64,000 nucleotides of DNA from Alkalilacustris brevis (GTDB taxonomy: Bacteria > Pseudomonadota > Alphaproteobacteria > Rhodobacterales > Rhodobacteraceae), in contig NZ_QNVJ01000047.1 in NCBI RefSeq assembly GCF_003350345.1, forward strand, positions 1-64,000, read 5' to 3'. Position 1 is the first letter of the stretch; each line of letters opens with the position of its first letter. Made by a program: the position numbers and the translations under genes. The notes beneath the pieces were generated by a model, which was not told the DNA's origin, searched no databases, and saw only the letters and a program-made list of their open reading frames with translations. This document shows positions 42,371 to 50,265 of the stretch, in pieces.

Positions 42371-43414
42371 ATGAAACTACTGGTGACGGGCGGCGCAGGG
42401 TTCATCGGCTCGGCCGTGGTGCGGCTGGCGGTGGCGCGGGGGCATCATGTCGTCAACCTCGATGCGCTGACCTATGCCGCCTGCCTCGATAATGTCGCCA
42501 CGGTGGCCGACAGCCCGCTTTACGCCTTTGAACATGCCGATATCCGCGACCCGGCGGCGCTGGCGCGCATTTTCGCCCGGCACCGGCCCGATGCGGTGAT
42601 GCACCTCGCTGCCGAAAGCCATGTTGACCGCTCTATCGACGGGCCCGGCGCCTTTATCGAAACCAACGTAACCGGCACCTGCAACCTGCTCGAAGCTGCG
42701 CGCCGCTATTGGGAGGGGGCCGAGCGCCCCGCGGGGTTTCGGTTCCACCATATCTCGACCGACGAGGTTTATGGCAGCCTTGGCGCGCAAGGGCGGTTCA
42801 ACGAGGATACGCCCTACGACCCGCGCTCGCCCTATTCGGCCAGCAAGGCGGCGAGCGACCATCTGGTGCGCGCCTGGGGCGAGACCTATGGCCTGCCGGT
42901 GGTGCTGAGCAATTGCTCGAACAATTACGGGCCCTTTCACTTTCCCGAAAAGCTGATCCCGGTGATCATTCTCAACGCGCTGGCGGGGCAGCCATTGCCG
43001 ATCTACGGCGACGGCTCGAACGTGCGCGACTGGCTGTATGTCGAAGATCACGCCGAGGCGCTGCTTCGGGTGCTGGAAAGCGGCCAGATCGGGCGCAGCT
43101 ACAATATCGGCGGCGAGAGCGAGCGCAGCAATCTCGAGCTGGTGCGGATGATTTGCGCCATACTTGACCGCAAGCGCCCCTGGCCGGAAGGCCCTCATGC
43201 CGATTTGATCACCTTCGTGCCCGACCGCCCCGGCCATGACGCGCGCTATGCCATCGACCCGGCCCGCATCCGCGATGAACTGGGCTGGCGGCCCTCGGTC
43301 ACGCTGGAGAAGGGCCTGGAGCGCACGGTTGACTGGTATCTCGCCAACGAAGCCTGGTGGCGCCCGCTTCAGGCGCGCGCGGGTGTCGGGCAAAGGCTGG
43401 GGTTGGGGGCATGA
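42371..43414 (+). CDS. rfbB: dTDP-glucose 4,6-dehydratase
   Basis: Second-step enzyme converting dTDP-glucose to dTDP-4-keto-6-deoxyglucose with bound NAD. 347 residues of the extended SDR fold: GGAGFIGS (7-14), [22 protein letters not shown] (catalytic Thr-Asp-Glu), and YSASK with Tyr 155. All catalytic residues are present. Its stop overlaps the rfbD start (ATGA). Confidence 0.96.
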   Translation: MKLLVTGGAGFIGSAVVRLAVARGHHVVNLDALTYAACLDNVATVADSPLYAFEHADIRDPAALARIFARHRPDAVMHLAAESHVDRSIDGPGAFIETNVTGTCNLLEAARRYWEGAERPAGFRFHHISTDEVYGSLGAQGRFNEDTPYDPRSPYSASKAASDHLVRAWGETYGLPVVLSNCSNNYGPFHFPEKLIPVIILNALAGQPLPIYGDGSNVRDWLYVEDHAEALLRVLESGQIGRSYNIGGESERSNLELVRMICAILDRKRPWPEGPHADLITFVPDRPGHDARYAIDPARIRDELGWRPSVTLEKGLERTVDWYLANEAWWRPLQARAGVGQRLGLGA

Positions 43415-44265
43415 CGCTTCTGGTGTTCGGCAAGGGCGGGCAGGTCTCCAACGAACTGGCGCGGCAGGTGCCGCAAGCGCGGTTCCTTGGCCGTGACGAG
43501 GCTGACCTGAGCCAGCCGGAAACCTGCGCCGACTGGATTGCCCGGCTTGCCCCGCAGGCCGTGATCAACGCGGCCGCCTTCACCGAAGTGGACCGCGCCG
43601 AAAGCGAGGAGGCCCTGGCAACACGCATCAATGGTGCGGCCCCTGCAGCCATGGCACGGGCCTGTGCTGCGCTGGGCGTGCCGATGGTGCAGATCTCGAC
43701 CGATTATGTCTTTGACGGCAGCGGCACGGCCCCCGTCTCCTCCGATCACCCGCCCGCACCGCTGGGGGCCTACGGGCGCTCGAAACTGGCGGGCGAGAAA
43801 GGCGTGCGCGCCGCGGGCGGGGTACATGCGATCCTTCGAACATCATGGGTGTTTTCGGCGCATGGCGCGAATTTCGTGCGCACCATGCTGCGGTTGGGGG
43901 CCGAGCGCGACAGCCTGCGCGTCGTGGCCGACCAGACCGGCGGGCCGACCCCGGCCAGCGCCATCGCGGCGGCCTGTGTGCGGATCGCCGCCGCGCTGCG
44001 CGCCGATCCGGCCAGGGGCGGCACCTATCACCTTTCGGGCCAGCCCGACACGACCTGGGCCGATTTCGCGCGCGCCATCATGGCCGAGGCCGGGCTATCG
44101 TGCCGGATCGAGGACACCCCCACCTCCGCATGGCCGACCCCGGCGCAAAGGCCGCTGAATTCGCGGCTGGATTGCGCAAGCCTGAAGGCGGAGTTCGGCA
44201 TTTCCCGGCCAGACTGGCAGGCGGCCTTGGCCGGCGTCGTGAAAGATCTGAAAGGCAAGCCATGA
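43411..44265 (+). CDS. rfbD: dTDP-4-dehydrorhamnose reductase
   Basis: Final step of dTDP-L-rhamnose synthesis, NAD(P)H reduction at C4. 284 residues with [10 protein letters not shown] nucleotide loop, [22 protein letters not shown] and YGRSK (Tyr 121). The start overlaps rfbB; the open frame upstream was ignored. Its stop in turn overlaps an ATG that opens a 21-codon ORF. The expected fourth gene, rfbA (glucose-1-phosphate thymidylyltransferase), is absent here. Confidence 0.96.
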   Translation: MTLLVFGKGGQVSNELARQVPQARFLGRDEADLSQPETCADWIARLAPQAVINAAAFTEVDRAESEEALATRINGAAPAAMARACAALGVPMVQISTDYVFDGSGTAPVSSDHPPAPLGAYGRSKLAGEKGVRAAGGVHAILRTSWVFSAHGANFVRTMLRLGAERDSLRVVADQTGGPTPASAIAAACVRIAAALRADPARGGTYHLSGQPDTTWADFARAIMAEAGLSCRIEDTPTSAWPTPAQRPLNSRLDCASLKAEFGISRPDWQAALAGVVKDLKGKP

Positions 44266-44327
44266 ACACGCCAAGCATATTACTCCGGCAGGCGGTAACG
44301 GGCGGCCATGGGGGATGTGCGCCGTGA
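44262..44327 (+). CDS. 21-codon ORF bridging rfbD and the MFS gene
   Basis: Starts at an ATG that overlaps the rfbD stop as ATGA and ends in TGA overlapping GTG 44324 as GTGA. The encoded peptide begins [10 protein letters not shown] and has no recognisable domain. The overlaps suggest that ribosomes finishing rfbD can re-initiate here and hand over to the transporter start, so it may serve as a coupling element. It could equally be the eroded remnant of a lost gene such as rfbA. Confidence 0.35.
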   Translation: MNTPSILLRQAVTGGHGGCAP

Positions 44328-45760
44328 GCAGCAGCCCCAAGACCACTGGCGCCTCTCCGGCCTCGGCTGCTCTGGCGCGGCCGCCTTACGGCAATGGCCG
44401 CGTCTGGGGGTGGTATTTCTTCGACTGGGCCAATCAGCCCTACAATACGCTGTTGCTGACTTTCATCTTCGCACCTTATTTCGCCTCGGCGGTCGCGCCC
44501 GATCCGGTGACGGGCCAGAAGCTCTGGGGCTGGATGCTGACGGTGACGGGCATCTGCATCGCGCTGCTTGCGCCGCTGCTCGGCGCCATAGCCGACAGCG
44601 CCGGGCCAAAGCGGCCCTGGATATATTTCTGGTCGCTGTTCTATGTGGTGGGCAGTTTCGCGCTGTGGTGGGCGGTGCCCGAGGCCGAGAACCTGCTTTT
44701 CGTGCTGGTCGTTTTCGGCATCGGCATGGTCGGGCTGGAATTTGGCATCATCTTCACCAATGCCATCCTGCCCAGTCTCGGCCCGCGCCAAGAGATCGGG
44801 CGCATATCGGGCACAGGCTGGGCCTTTGGCTACGCGGGCGGGGTGATCGCGCTGGCGGTGATGCTGCTGTTTCTGGCCGAGGATGACACGGGGCGCACGC
44901 TGATCGGGCTTGAGCCTGCCTTCGGCCTCGACCCGGAGACGCGCGAGGGCACGCGCGCGGTCGGCCCGTTCTCGGCGCTGTGGTATGTTGTTTTCGTGAT
45001 CCCGTTCTTTCTGCTGGTGCCCGAAACCGGAACGCGCAGGGCGGGCGGCACCGCGCTTGCGCCGATCGTGCGCAAGGGGCTGCGTGACCTGTGGCGCACC
45101 CTGCGGGGGCTGCCGCGCCATCCCAGCCTGCTGGCCTATCTCGGGTCGTCGATGTTCTACCGCGATGCGTTGAACGGGATCTATGCCTTCGGCGGCATCT
45201 ATGCGGCCGGGGTGCTGGGATGGTCGATCGTGCAGATCGGTGTCTTCGGCGTGGTGGCGGCCATTGCCGGGGCGATCTTCTGCTGGATCGGAGGGCGGGC
45301 CGACCGCGCCTTCGGCCCCAAGCCGGTGATCGTGACCTGTATCGTGGCGCTGATCGGGGTGTGCATGGTTGTTGTCAGCACCGACCGCACCATGCTGTTG
45401 GGTGTGCCGCTGACGGCCGGCTCCGGCCTGCCGGACATTGCCTTTTTCATCTGCGGCGGGGCCATCGGGGCGGCGGGCGGTGCGCTTCAGGCGGCCTCAC
45501 GCACGATGATGGTGCGGCAGGCCAACCCCGCGCGGATGACCGAGGCTTTCGGGCTTTACGCGCTGTCCGGCAAGGCGACCTCGTTCCTGGCGCCCGCGCT
45601 GATTGCCATGTCGACGCAAGCGTTCGACAGCCAGCGCCTCGGGGTAAGCCCCTTGATCGGGTTGTTGCTGCTTGGGCTGATCCTGTTAATCTGGGTCAAA
45701 CCGGAGGGGGAAAGCGAAAGCTCATGGGCGGCGACGATGCAACCGGACAGAGACGCCTGA
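44324..45760 (+). CDS. MFS transporter, UMF1/Atg22-like
   Basis: 478-residue permease with about twelve hydrophobic helices. The N-terminal VWGWYFFDWANQPYNTLLLTF pattern marks the UMF1 family, whose members are related to the yeast vacuolar effluxer Atg22. The GTG start at 44324 was preferred because GGGGGA lies eight bases upstream and a GTGA overlap couples it to the preceding small ORF; ATG 44315 adds three residues. The C-terminal helices repeat the APALIA... pattern of the fold. Substrate unknown; amino-acid or small-metabolite export is known for relatives. Confidence 0.85.
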   Translation: MSSSPKTTGASPASAALARPPYGNGRVWGWYFFDWANQPYNTLLLTFIFAPYFASAVAPDPVTGQKLWGWMLTVTGICIALLAPLLGAIADSAGPKRPWIYFWSLFYVVGSFALWWAVPEAENLLFVLVVFGIGMVGLEFGIIFTNAILPSLGPRQEIGRISGTGWAFGYAGGVIALAVMLLFLAEDDTGRTLIGLEPAFGLDPETREGTRAVGPFSALWYVVFVIPFFLLVPETGTRRAGGTALAPIVRKGLRDLWRTLRGLPRHPSLLAYLGSSMFYRDALNGIYAFGGIYAAGVLGWSIVQIGVFGVVAAIAGAIFCWIGGRADRAFGPKPVIVTCIVALIGVCMVVVSTDRTMLLGVPLTAGSGLPDIAFFICGGAIGAAGGALQAASRTMMVRQANPARMTEAFGLYALSGKATSFLAPALIAMSTQAFDSQRLGVSPLIGLLLLGLILLIWVKPEGESESSWAATMQPDRDA

Positions 45761-46653
45761 GCCCCGGCATGGTGCTTGGCCTGATGCTTGGCGCGGTGGC
45801 TGGCGGTGTGCAGGGCGCATCAGCCGGCGAACTTGCCAACCAGCTTTTCGGCGCGCACCGCGCGCCTTCGGCGCAACCGCCCGCCGTGGTCGGGGCTTAT
45901 GCCCGGGGCTGCGCGGCAGGCCTGGTGGAATTGGCTGAAACCGGGCCGGGCTGGCAGGCCATGCGGCTTGGCCGCAACCGCAACTGGGGCCACCCGCAAA
46001 CCATCGCCTTTATCAAGGATCTTGCGGGTGCCGCGCAGAGCATCGGCTGGCGCGGCATCTATGTGGGCGATATCAGCCAGCCGCGCGGCGGGCCGATGAC
46101 CTCGGGCCATACCAGCCATCAGACGGGGCTGGACGTGGATATCTGGATGCTGCCGCCTGCACGGTTGAACCTAAGCCGGGCGGAGCGCGAAAGCATCAGC
46201 TCGATCTCGGTGCGCACCGCCGATCAGCGCAGCGTCAATGCCAACTGGACGGCGCAGCACCACGCATTGCTCAGGGCGGCGGCGCTTGATGTGCGGGTCG
46301 ATCGCATCTTTGTCGCCGCCGCAGTCAAGATCGAGATGTGCCGAACCGCGGCGCGGGCCGACCGCGCATGGTTGCAGAAGATCCGCCCCTTCTCGGGCCA
46401 TAACACGCACTTCCATGTGCGGATGCGCTGCCCGGCTGATTCGCCCCTTTGCGAGACCCAGACACCCACGGTGGCCGATCTGTCGAACGGCGGCGACGGC
46501 TGCGACGAAACGCTCATGTGGTGGGTGACCGATTATCTCGATCCGCCGCCGCCCGACCCGGATGCACCCGCGCCCCCTCCGCGGCGGCATCCGCGCAGCT
46601 TCACCATGGCCGATCTGCCGGCACAATGCGGGGCGGTGCTGACGGCCCGGTGA
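45724..46653 (+). CDS. mepA: Penicillin-insensitive murein endopeptidase
   Basis: Periplasmic zinc metallopeptidase (M74) that cuts peptide cross-links in peptidoglycan. About 309 residues: N-terminal export signal with RR and a hydrophobic core (16-34), the metal site SGHTSHQTGLDVDIW (His 129 to Asp 139) and SGHNTHFHVRM later. Extra Pro-rich stretch before the C-terminus (PPPPDPDAPAPPPRR) is unusual. The ATG at 45724 overlaps the MFS gene by 37 bases; ATG 45769 is a possible shorter start retaining the hydrophobic core. Confidence 0.92.
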   Translation: MGGDDATGQRRLSPGMVLGLMLGAVAGGVQGASAGELANQLFGAHRAPSAQPPAVVGAYARGCAAGLVELAETGPGWQAMRLGRNRNWGHPQTIAFIKDLAGAAQSIGWRGIYVGDISQPRGGPMTSGHTSHQTGLDVDIWMLPPARLNLSRAERESISSISVRTADQRSVNANWTAQHHALLRAAALDVRVDRIFVAAAVKIEMCRTAARADRAWLQKIRPFSGHNTHFHVRMRCPADSPLCETQTPTVADLSNGGDGCDETLMWWVTDYLDPPPPDPDAPAPPPRRHPRSFTMADLPAQCGAVLTAR

Positions 46654-46702
46654 CACAACGGGAACGCAGTGTGAACGAAAATAGCCAAATTTGTGGAATT
46701 TT

Positions 46703-46735
46703 CCCTCTTTCCAGACAAGGATGCTGGTCAGAGGG
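46703..46735. other. Hairpin in front of the orphan response regulator gene
   Basis: CCCTCT-TT-CCAG (46703-46714) pairs with CTGG-TC-AGAGGG (46724-46735), two stems separated by a symmetric 2-by-2 internal loop. It lies 50 bases after mepA in an AT-rich gap. It could be the mepA transcript end (no T-tract) or an operator of the regulator. Confidence 0.5.
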
Positions 46736-46821
46736 CGTTCGTTAACCTAGAAATATCGCAAATGTCGTGCCGGGTGCCTAGGTGGTTACGACAAGTGGTG
46801 GTTGAGGGTGAGGAGTGATCC

Positions 46822-47571
46822 ATGCGGCCGACCGTTCTGGTTCTTGATGACGAGCCGGAGATCACGATTCTGATCGAGCGTGACCTGGAAGAAGACGGGT
46901 ACAACGTGCTTGTCGCGCATAGCGAGGCAGAGTTTCGCGATCTGATCCGTGAACACCCCATCGACATCTTTCTGCTCGACCTCAATCTGCCGGATTCCAG
47001 CGGGCTGACCCTGCTCAAGGAAATTCGCCGCGTTTCGGATGTGGCGATCGTCATACTTACCGGGCGCACCGATTCGACGGATGAGATTGTCGGTCTGGAA
47101 ATCGGCGCTGACGATTACATTACCAAACCCTTTCGCCCGCGCGAACTGCGCGCGCGGCTCAATTCGGTTTACCGCCGGACGAAAGGCAAGCGCTATCTGC
47201 CCTCCGACAGCGGGCCGCCCGCAGCCGGTGCAGAGGCGACGGCTTCCGGCGGGGGGCAGGCCCGCGAGGGTGACATCCTGTTTGACGGTTACGCGTTGAG
47301 CCCCGGGCGGCGGCAGATATTCGGCCCCGATGGCCAGGAGATCGACCTGACCGTAGCCGAGTTCGACCTTCTGCATGCGCTGGTGTCGCGGCGTGGCCAG
47401 GTGCTGACCCGCGACCAGATCATGAATGCAATCAAGGGCCGCAACTGGGAAAGCTACGACCGCGCCGTTGACAGCATGATCAGCCGCCTGCGCAAGAAAA
47501 TCCCGGCGCCCGAGGGGCAAAGCCACTATATCCGCACGGTTTACGGCGTGGGTTACACATTTCGCGGCTGA
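46822..47571 (+). CDS. OmpR/PhoB family response regulator, orphan
   Basis: 249-residue two-domain regulator. The receiver domain (about 3-120) has acidic pair Asp 9/Asp 10, phospho-acceptor Asp 53 (FLLDLNLPDS), Thr 80 and Lys 102 (YITKPFR), so it should be phosphorylated. The winged-helix DNA-binding domain (about 155-249) has DLTVAEFDLLHALVSRRGQVLTR and RTVYGVGYTF. No histidine kinase gene adjoins it, and the linker (about 125-150) is Gly/Ala-rich. The target and signal are unknown; mepA upstream and the peroxiredoxin downstream are possible regulon members by position only. Confidence 0.9.
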   Translation: MRPTVLVLDDEPEITILIERDLEEDGYNVLVAHSEAEFRDLIREHPIDIFLLDLNLPDSSGLTLLKEIRRVSDVAIVILTGRTDSTDEIVGLEIGADDYITKPFRPRELRARLNSVYRRTKGKRYLPSDSGPPAAGAEATASGGGQAREGDILFDGYALSPGRRQIFGPDGQEIDLTVAEFDLLHALVSRRGQVLTRDQIMNAIKGRNWESYDRAVDSMISRLRKKIPAPEGQSHYIRTVYGVGYTFRG

Positions 47572-47713
47572 TTTTTGAAAAGCTTGCAATTTATTGAAAT
47601 TATTATTCAAGGCTTGAGCAAACTCTCGCAACAATCCCGGCCTAGCGTTCAGGGTGGTGTCCGTATGATGGAATTTCGACAGGCGGACAGTTTTTCGGGC
47701 GAGGCAGTGACAG

Positions 47714-48424
47714 ATGAGTATCCAGTTTTTCGGCACATTGGGGCGGGACGGTACGCGAATTAGGCTCCCCGGCAATTACCGCGGTTCTTCGCGCTGGACG
47801 CCGCATATCGGCGATGTCTTTCCTGATTTCACGGCAATGACCACGCACGGCCCGCTGGATTTTCGAAGCTTTGCCCAGGGGCAGTGGGTCTATCTGTTCT
47901 CGCATCCGGCCGCTTTCACCCCTGTCTGCACGACCGAGGTTGCCGAGGTTGCGCGCTGCGTGAACGCGTTCGAGCGGCGCGGGGTCAAGGTGCTTTCGAT
48001 TTCGCGTGATACGTTGGAACAGTTGGAAAACTGGTCGAACGAGATCAGCGATGACTTTGGCCATGATATCGGTTTCCCGATGGCGGCTGATCCCGATGGA
48101 ATCCTGATCCGCGCCTGCAACATGCTGCACCCGGGCGAGCATGACAGCCAGCCGATCCGCAAATCCTTCATCATCGACGCCGAACGTCGCGTGAGGATGA
48201 TCTTCGAATACCCGGTTCAGGTGGGTCGCAGCGTTGAAGAAAGCCTGCGCGTGATTGACGCCTTGCGCGAAAGCGACCGGCGCAACGTCGCGATCCCGTG
48301 CGAATGGCGGCCGGGTGATCCGGTTCTTTTGCCCGCCGAGATGCGCGACGCCGAGGCGAACCTGCGCTTTGGCAGCGGTTCGTGGACCCGGATGCGCAGC
48401 TATCTGCGGGTGCTCAACCGCTGA
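47714..48424 (+). CDS. Peroxiredoxin, 1-Cys Prx6-like
   Basis: Reduces hydrogen or organic peroxides in the cytoplasm. 236 residues with the peroxidatic motif SHPAAFTPVCTTE (Cys 72), the FIIDAERRVRMI strand and a long C-terminal dimerisation region typical of Prx6/AhpC-like 1-Cys enzymes. The usual C-terminal resolving Cys of 2-Cys AhpC is absent; Cys 79-like positions and the ACNMLHPGE Cys are not in resolving positions. ATG 47714 lies eight bases after GAGGCAGTGACAG. The upstream gap (47572-47713) is AT-rich with ATTTATTGAAATTATTATTC, a likely promoter region. Confidence 0.9.
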   Translation: MSIQFFGTLGRDGTRIRLPGNYRGSSRWTPHIGDVFPDFTAMTTHGPLDFRSFAQGQWVYLFSHPAAFTPVCTTEVAEVARCVNAFERRGVKVLSISRDTLEQLENWSNEISDDFGHDIGFPMAADPDGILIRACNMLHPGEHDSQPIRKSFIIDAERRVRMIFEYPVQVGRSVEESLRVIDALRESDRRNVAIPCEWRPGDPVLLPAEMRDAEANLRFGSGSWTRMRSYLRVLNR

Positions 48425-48582
48425 GGCATGGCCGTGTGCGTAGTCCGGTGACCAAAGGCCGCAGGGCCGCGATCAGGATTTTCTTGCCGTTTTTCCGCGA
48501 ATCGCCATACTTCGTATTCAGTAGAAATACATAGCGATGGCGGATCAACCGCCACGCACCGAGGCATAACCGAGGCAGACAG

Positions 48583-48897
48583 ATGAGAAAAACCCTGATT
48601 CTGGCAGCGCTTGCTGCCTTTACGCTTCCGATTGCCCCCGCCGTGCTTCAGGCCGGCCCGATCGAGACGGCCTGCAACCGATCGGACCGTTCGGCAGCCA
48701 ATCCGGCCCTGTGCCGCTGCATCCAGTCAATCGCCAACCAGACACTTACGCGGGCCGATCAGCGGCAGGCGGCGCGGTTTTTCCGCGATCCGCAGCGCGC
48801 GCAGGATGCGCGCATGTCGCGTTCTTCCCGCGATAACGAGTTCTGGGCACGCTATCGTGCCTTCGGCACTGCGGCCGAGGCTCGTTGCCGGTCCTGA
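48583..48897 (+). CDS. Small secreted protein, function unknown
   Basis: 104 residues: signal peptide (RKTLILAALAAFTLPIAP, probable cleavage after LQA near 24), then a short mature domain with four Cys (ETACN, LCRC, ARCRS) likely to form two periplasmic disulfides, and a Phe/Arg-rich helix. Related sequences in Rhodobacteraceae are annotated only as hypothetical, as far as I can recall. Its upstream gap (48425-48582) carries an imperfect hairpin CGCCAT/ATGGCG (48505-48542). Confidence 0.7.
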   Translation: MRKTLILAALAAFTLPIAPAVLQAGPIETACNRSDRSAANPALCRCIQSIANQTLTRADQRQAARFFRDPQRAQDARMSRSSRDNEFWARYRAFGTAAEARCRS

Positions 48898-48904
48898 GGC
48901 GCGA

Positions 48905-49408
48905 TTACCGAAGCCAGCGCGCGGCCAGCCCCCGGCTGGCCCGTTCGATCATGTCCAGCACGTCATCGAAGCGGTCGTCAAAATACGGGTCCGGCAGGTC
49001 GAGGAGGCCTCCGCCCTGCGCGTCATAGCTGAGAAACATCTCGACCGGCGTGGCAACGCCGCCGGGGCGCAGGCGCTCAAGGTCGGCACGGTTGCGGCTG
49101 TCCATCGCCAGGATCAGGTCGAAGCGGGAGAAATCCGCTGGCGTGACCTGCCGCGCCCGCTGGCTGGATATGTCATAGCCCCGCGCGGCAGCTGCGGCGA
49201 TGGCCCGCCGGTCGGGCGGCGCGCCCACATGCCAGTTCCCTGTGCCTGCGCTGTCGATCTCAAGCGGCAATCCGGCCTCGCGGGCGATGGCGCCGAACAC
49301 GCCTTCCGCCGTGGGCGAGCGGCAGATATTTCCCAGGCAGACGAACAGCAGCCGTTTGGCCCGCAACGGGGTTGCATTGTCGGGCGTTGAAAGAGGGGTG
49401 TCGGGCAA
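48905..49408 (-). CDS. Low-molecular-weight protein-tyrosine phosphatase
   Basis: 167-residue cytoplasmic phosphatase with the P-loop CLGNICRS (Cys 24 nucleophile, Arg 30) and the general-acid loop DLPDPYFDD near residue 130. The 18-residue N-terminal extension before the P-loop strand is longer than usual. It converges on the small secreted protein gene and diverges from the sirtuin gene. Bacterial homologues act on tyrosine kinases of polysaccharide export or on stress proteins. ArsC-type reductases lack the D-P-Y acid loop seen here. Confidence 0.92.
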   Translation of the reverse strand: MPDTPLSTPDNATPLRAKRLLFVCLGNICRSPTAEGVFGAIAREAGLPLEIDSAGTGNWHVGAPPDRRAIAAAAARGYDISSQRARQVTPADFSRFDLILAMDSRNRADLERLRPGGVATPVEMFLSYDAQGGGLLDLPDPYFDDRFDDVLDMIERASRGLAARWLR

Positions 49409-49520
49409 CTCGGTTCACTCCGGCAATCATGGCCTTCGGATGGCGGCGGGCTTGGCGCACGATGTCTTCATCGCTAGCTTGAGAGGCACGACAGGGCAAG
49501 TGCCGGGTGAGGGTTCGGAA

Positions 49521-50222
49521 ATGGCCGACAATATCGTCATCCTGACCGGGGCCGGGATCTCGGCCGAAAGCGGGCTGGGCACCTTTCGCGATGCCGGTGG
49601 CCTATGGTCGCAATACGATCTGGAGGATGTGGCAACGCCCGAGGGGTTCGCCCGTGATCCGGGCCTGGTGCATGAGTTCTACAATGCCCGGCGCGCGAAC
49701 ATGCTGGCGGCCCGGCCCCATGCGGGCCACGAGGCGCTGGCGCGGTTGCAGCGGCATTGGCCCGGCCGGGTCACACTGATCACACAAAACATCGACGACC
49801 TGCATGAGCGCGCGGGCGCGCGCGATGTCATTCACATGCACGGCGAGCTTTCCCGCGCGCTTTGCGCGGCCTGCGAACACCGCTGGGATGCACCGGCCGA
49901 AATGCAGCCCGATGCGCCATGCCCGCAATGCGCCGCCCCGCAAACCCGGCCCGATGTCGTCTGGTTCGGCGAAATCCCCTACCATATGGAGCGGATCGGC
50001 AAGGCCCTGTCAGAGGCGCAGCTGTTCGTGGCCATCGGCACCAGCGGCGCGGTCTATCCGGCGGCGGGCTTCGTGGCCGAGGCCGCCCAGGCAGGTGCTC
50101 GGACGATCGAGATCAACCTGGAGCGTTCGGAGGTTGCGGGCCTGTTCGACGAACACATCCTCGGCCCGGCCAGCCAGTTGGTGCCGGAATGGGCTGATCG
50201 GATGCTCGAGCCCCGGCGCTGA
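49521..50222 (+). CDS. cobB: NAD-dependent protein deacylase (sirtuin, SIRT5/CobB-like)
   Basis: Removes acyl groups from lysines using NAD. The 233 residues have GAGISAESGLGTFRD (10-24), TQNIDDLH, catalytic His 107 (IHMHGEL) and a zinc site of Cys 115/118 and 134/137. Tyr 54 and Arg 57 (FYNARR) are the class III pair that binds acidic acyl chains, so desuccinylation or demalonylation is likely in addition to deacetylation. Start at ATG 49521, seven bases after GAGGG. Divergent from the tyrosine phosphatase gene. Confidence 0.93.
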   Translation: MADNIVILTGAGISAESGLGTFRDAGGLWSQYDLEDVATPEGFARDPGLVHEFYNARRANMLAARPHAGHEALARLQRHWPGRVTLITQNIDDLHERAGARDVIHMHGELSRALCAACEHRWDAPAEMQPDAPCPQCAAPQTRPDVVWFGEIPYHMERIGKALSEAQLFVAIGTSGAVYPAAGFVAEAAQAGARTIEINLERSEVAGLFDEHILGPASQLVPEWADRMLEPRR

Positions 50223-50265
50223 ACATGCGCCAGGCGAAGCGCAGGCCGGCGAGGCCGCCCGCGTG

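Noticed and set aside
48458-48475. Third copy of the intergenic repeat
   Set aside because: Only 18 bases resemble the sequence preceding copy B (AAAGGCCGCAGGGCCGCG); too short and GC-rich to call a copy.
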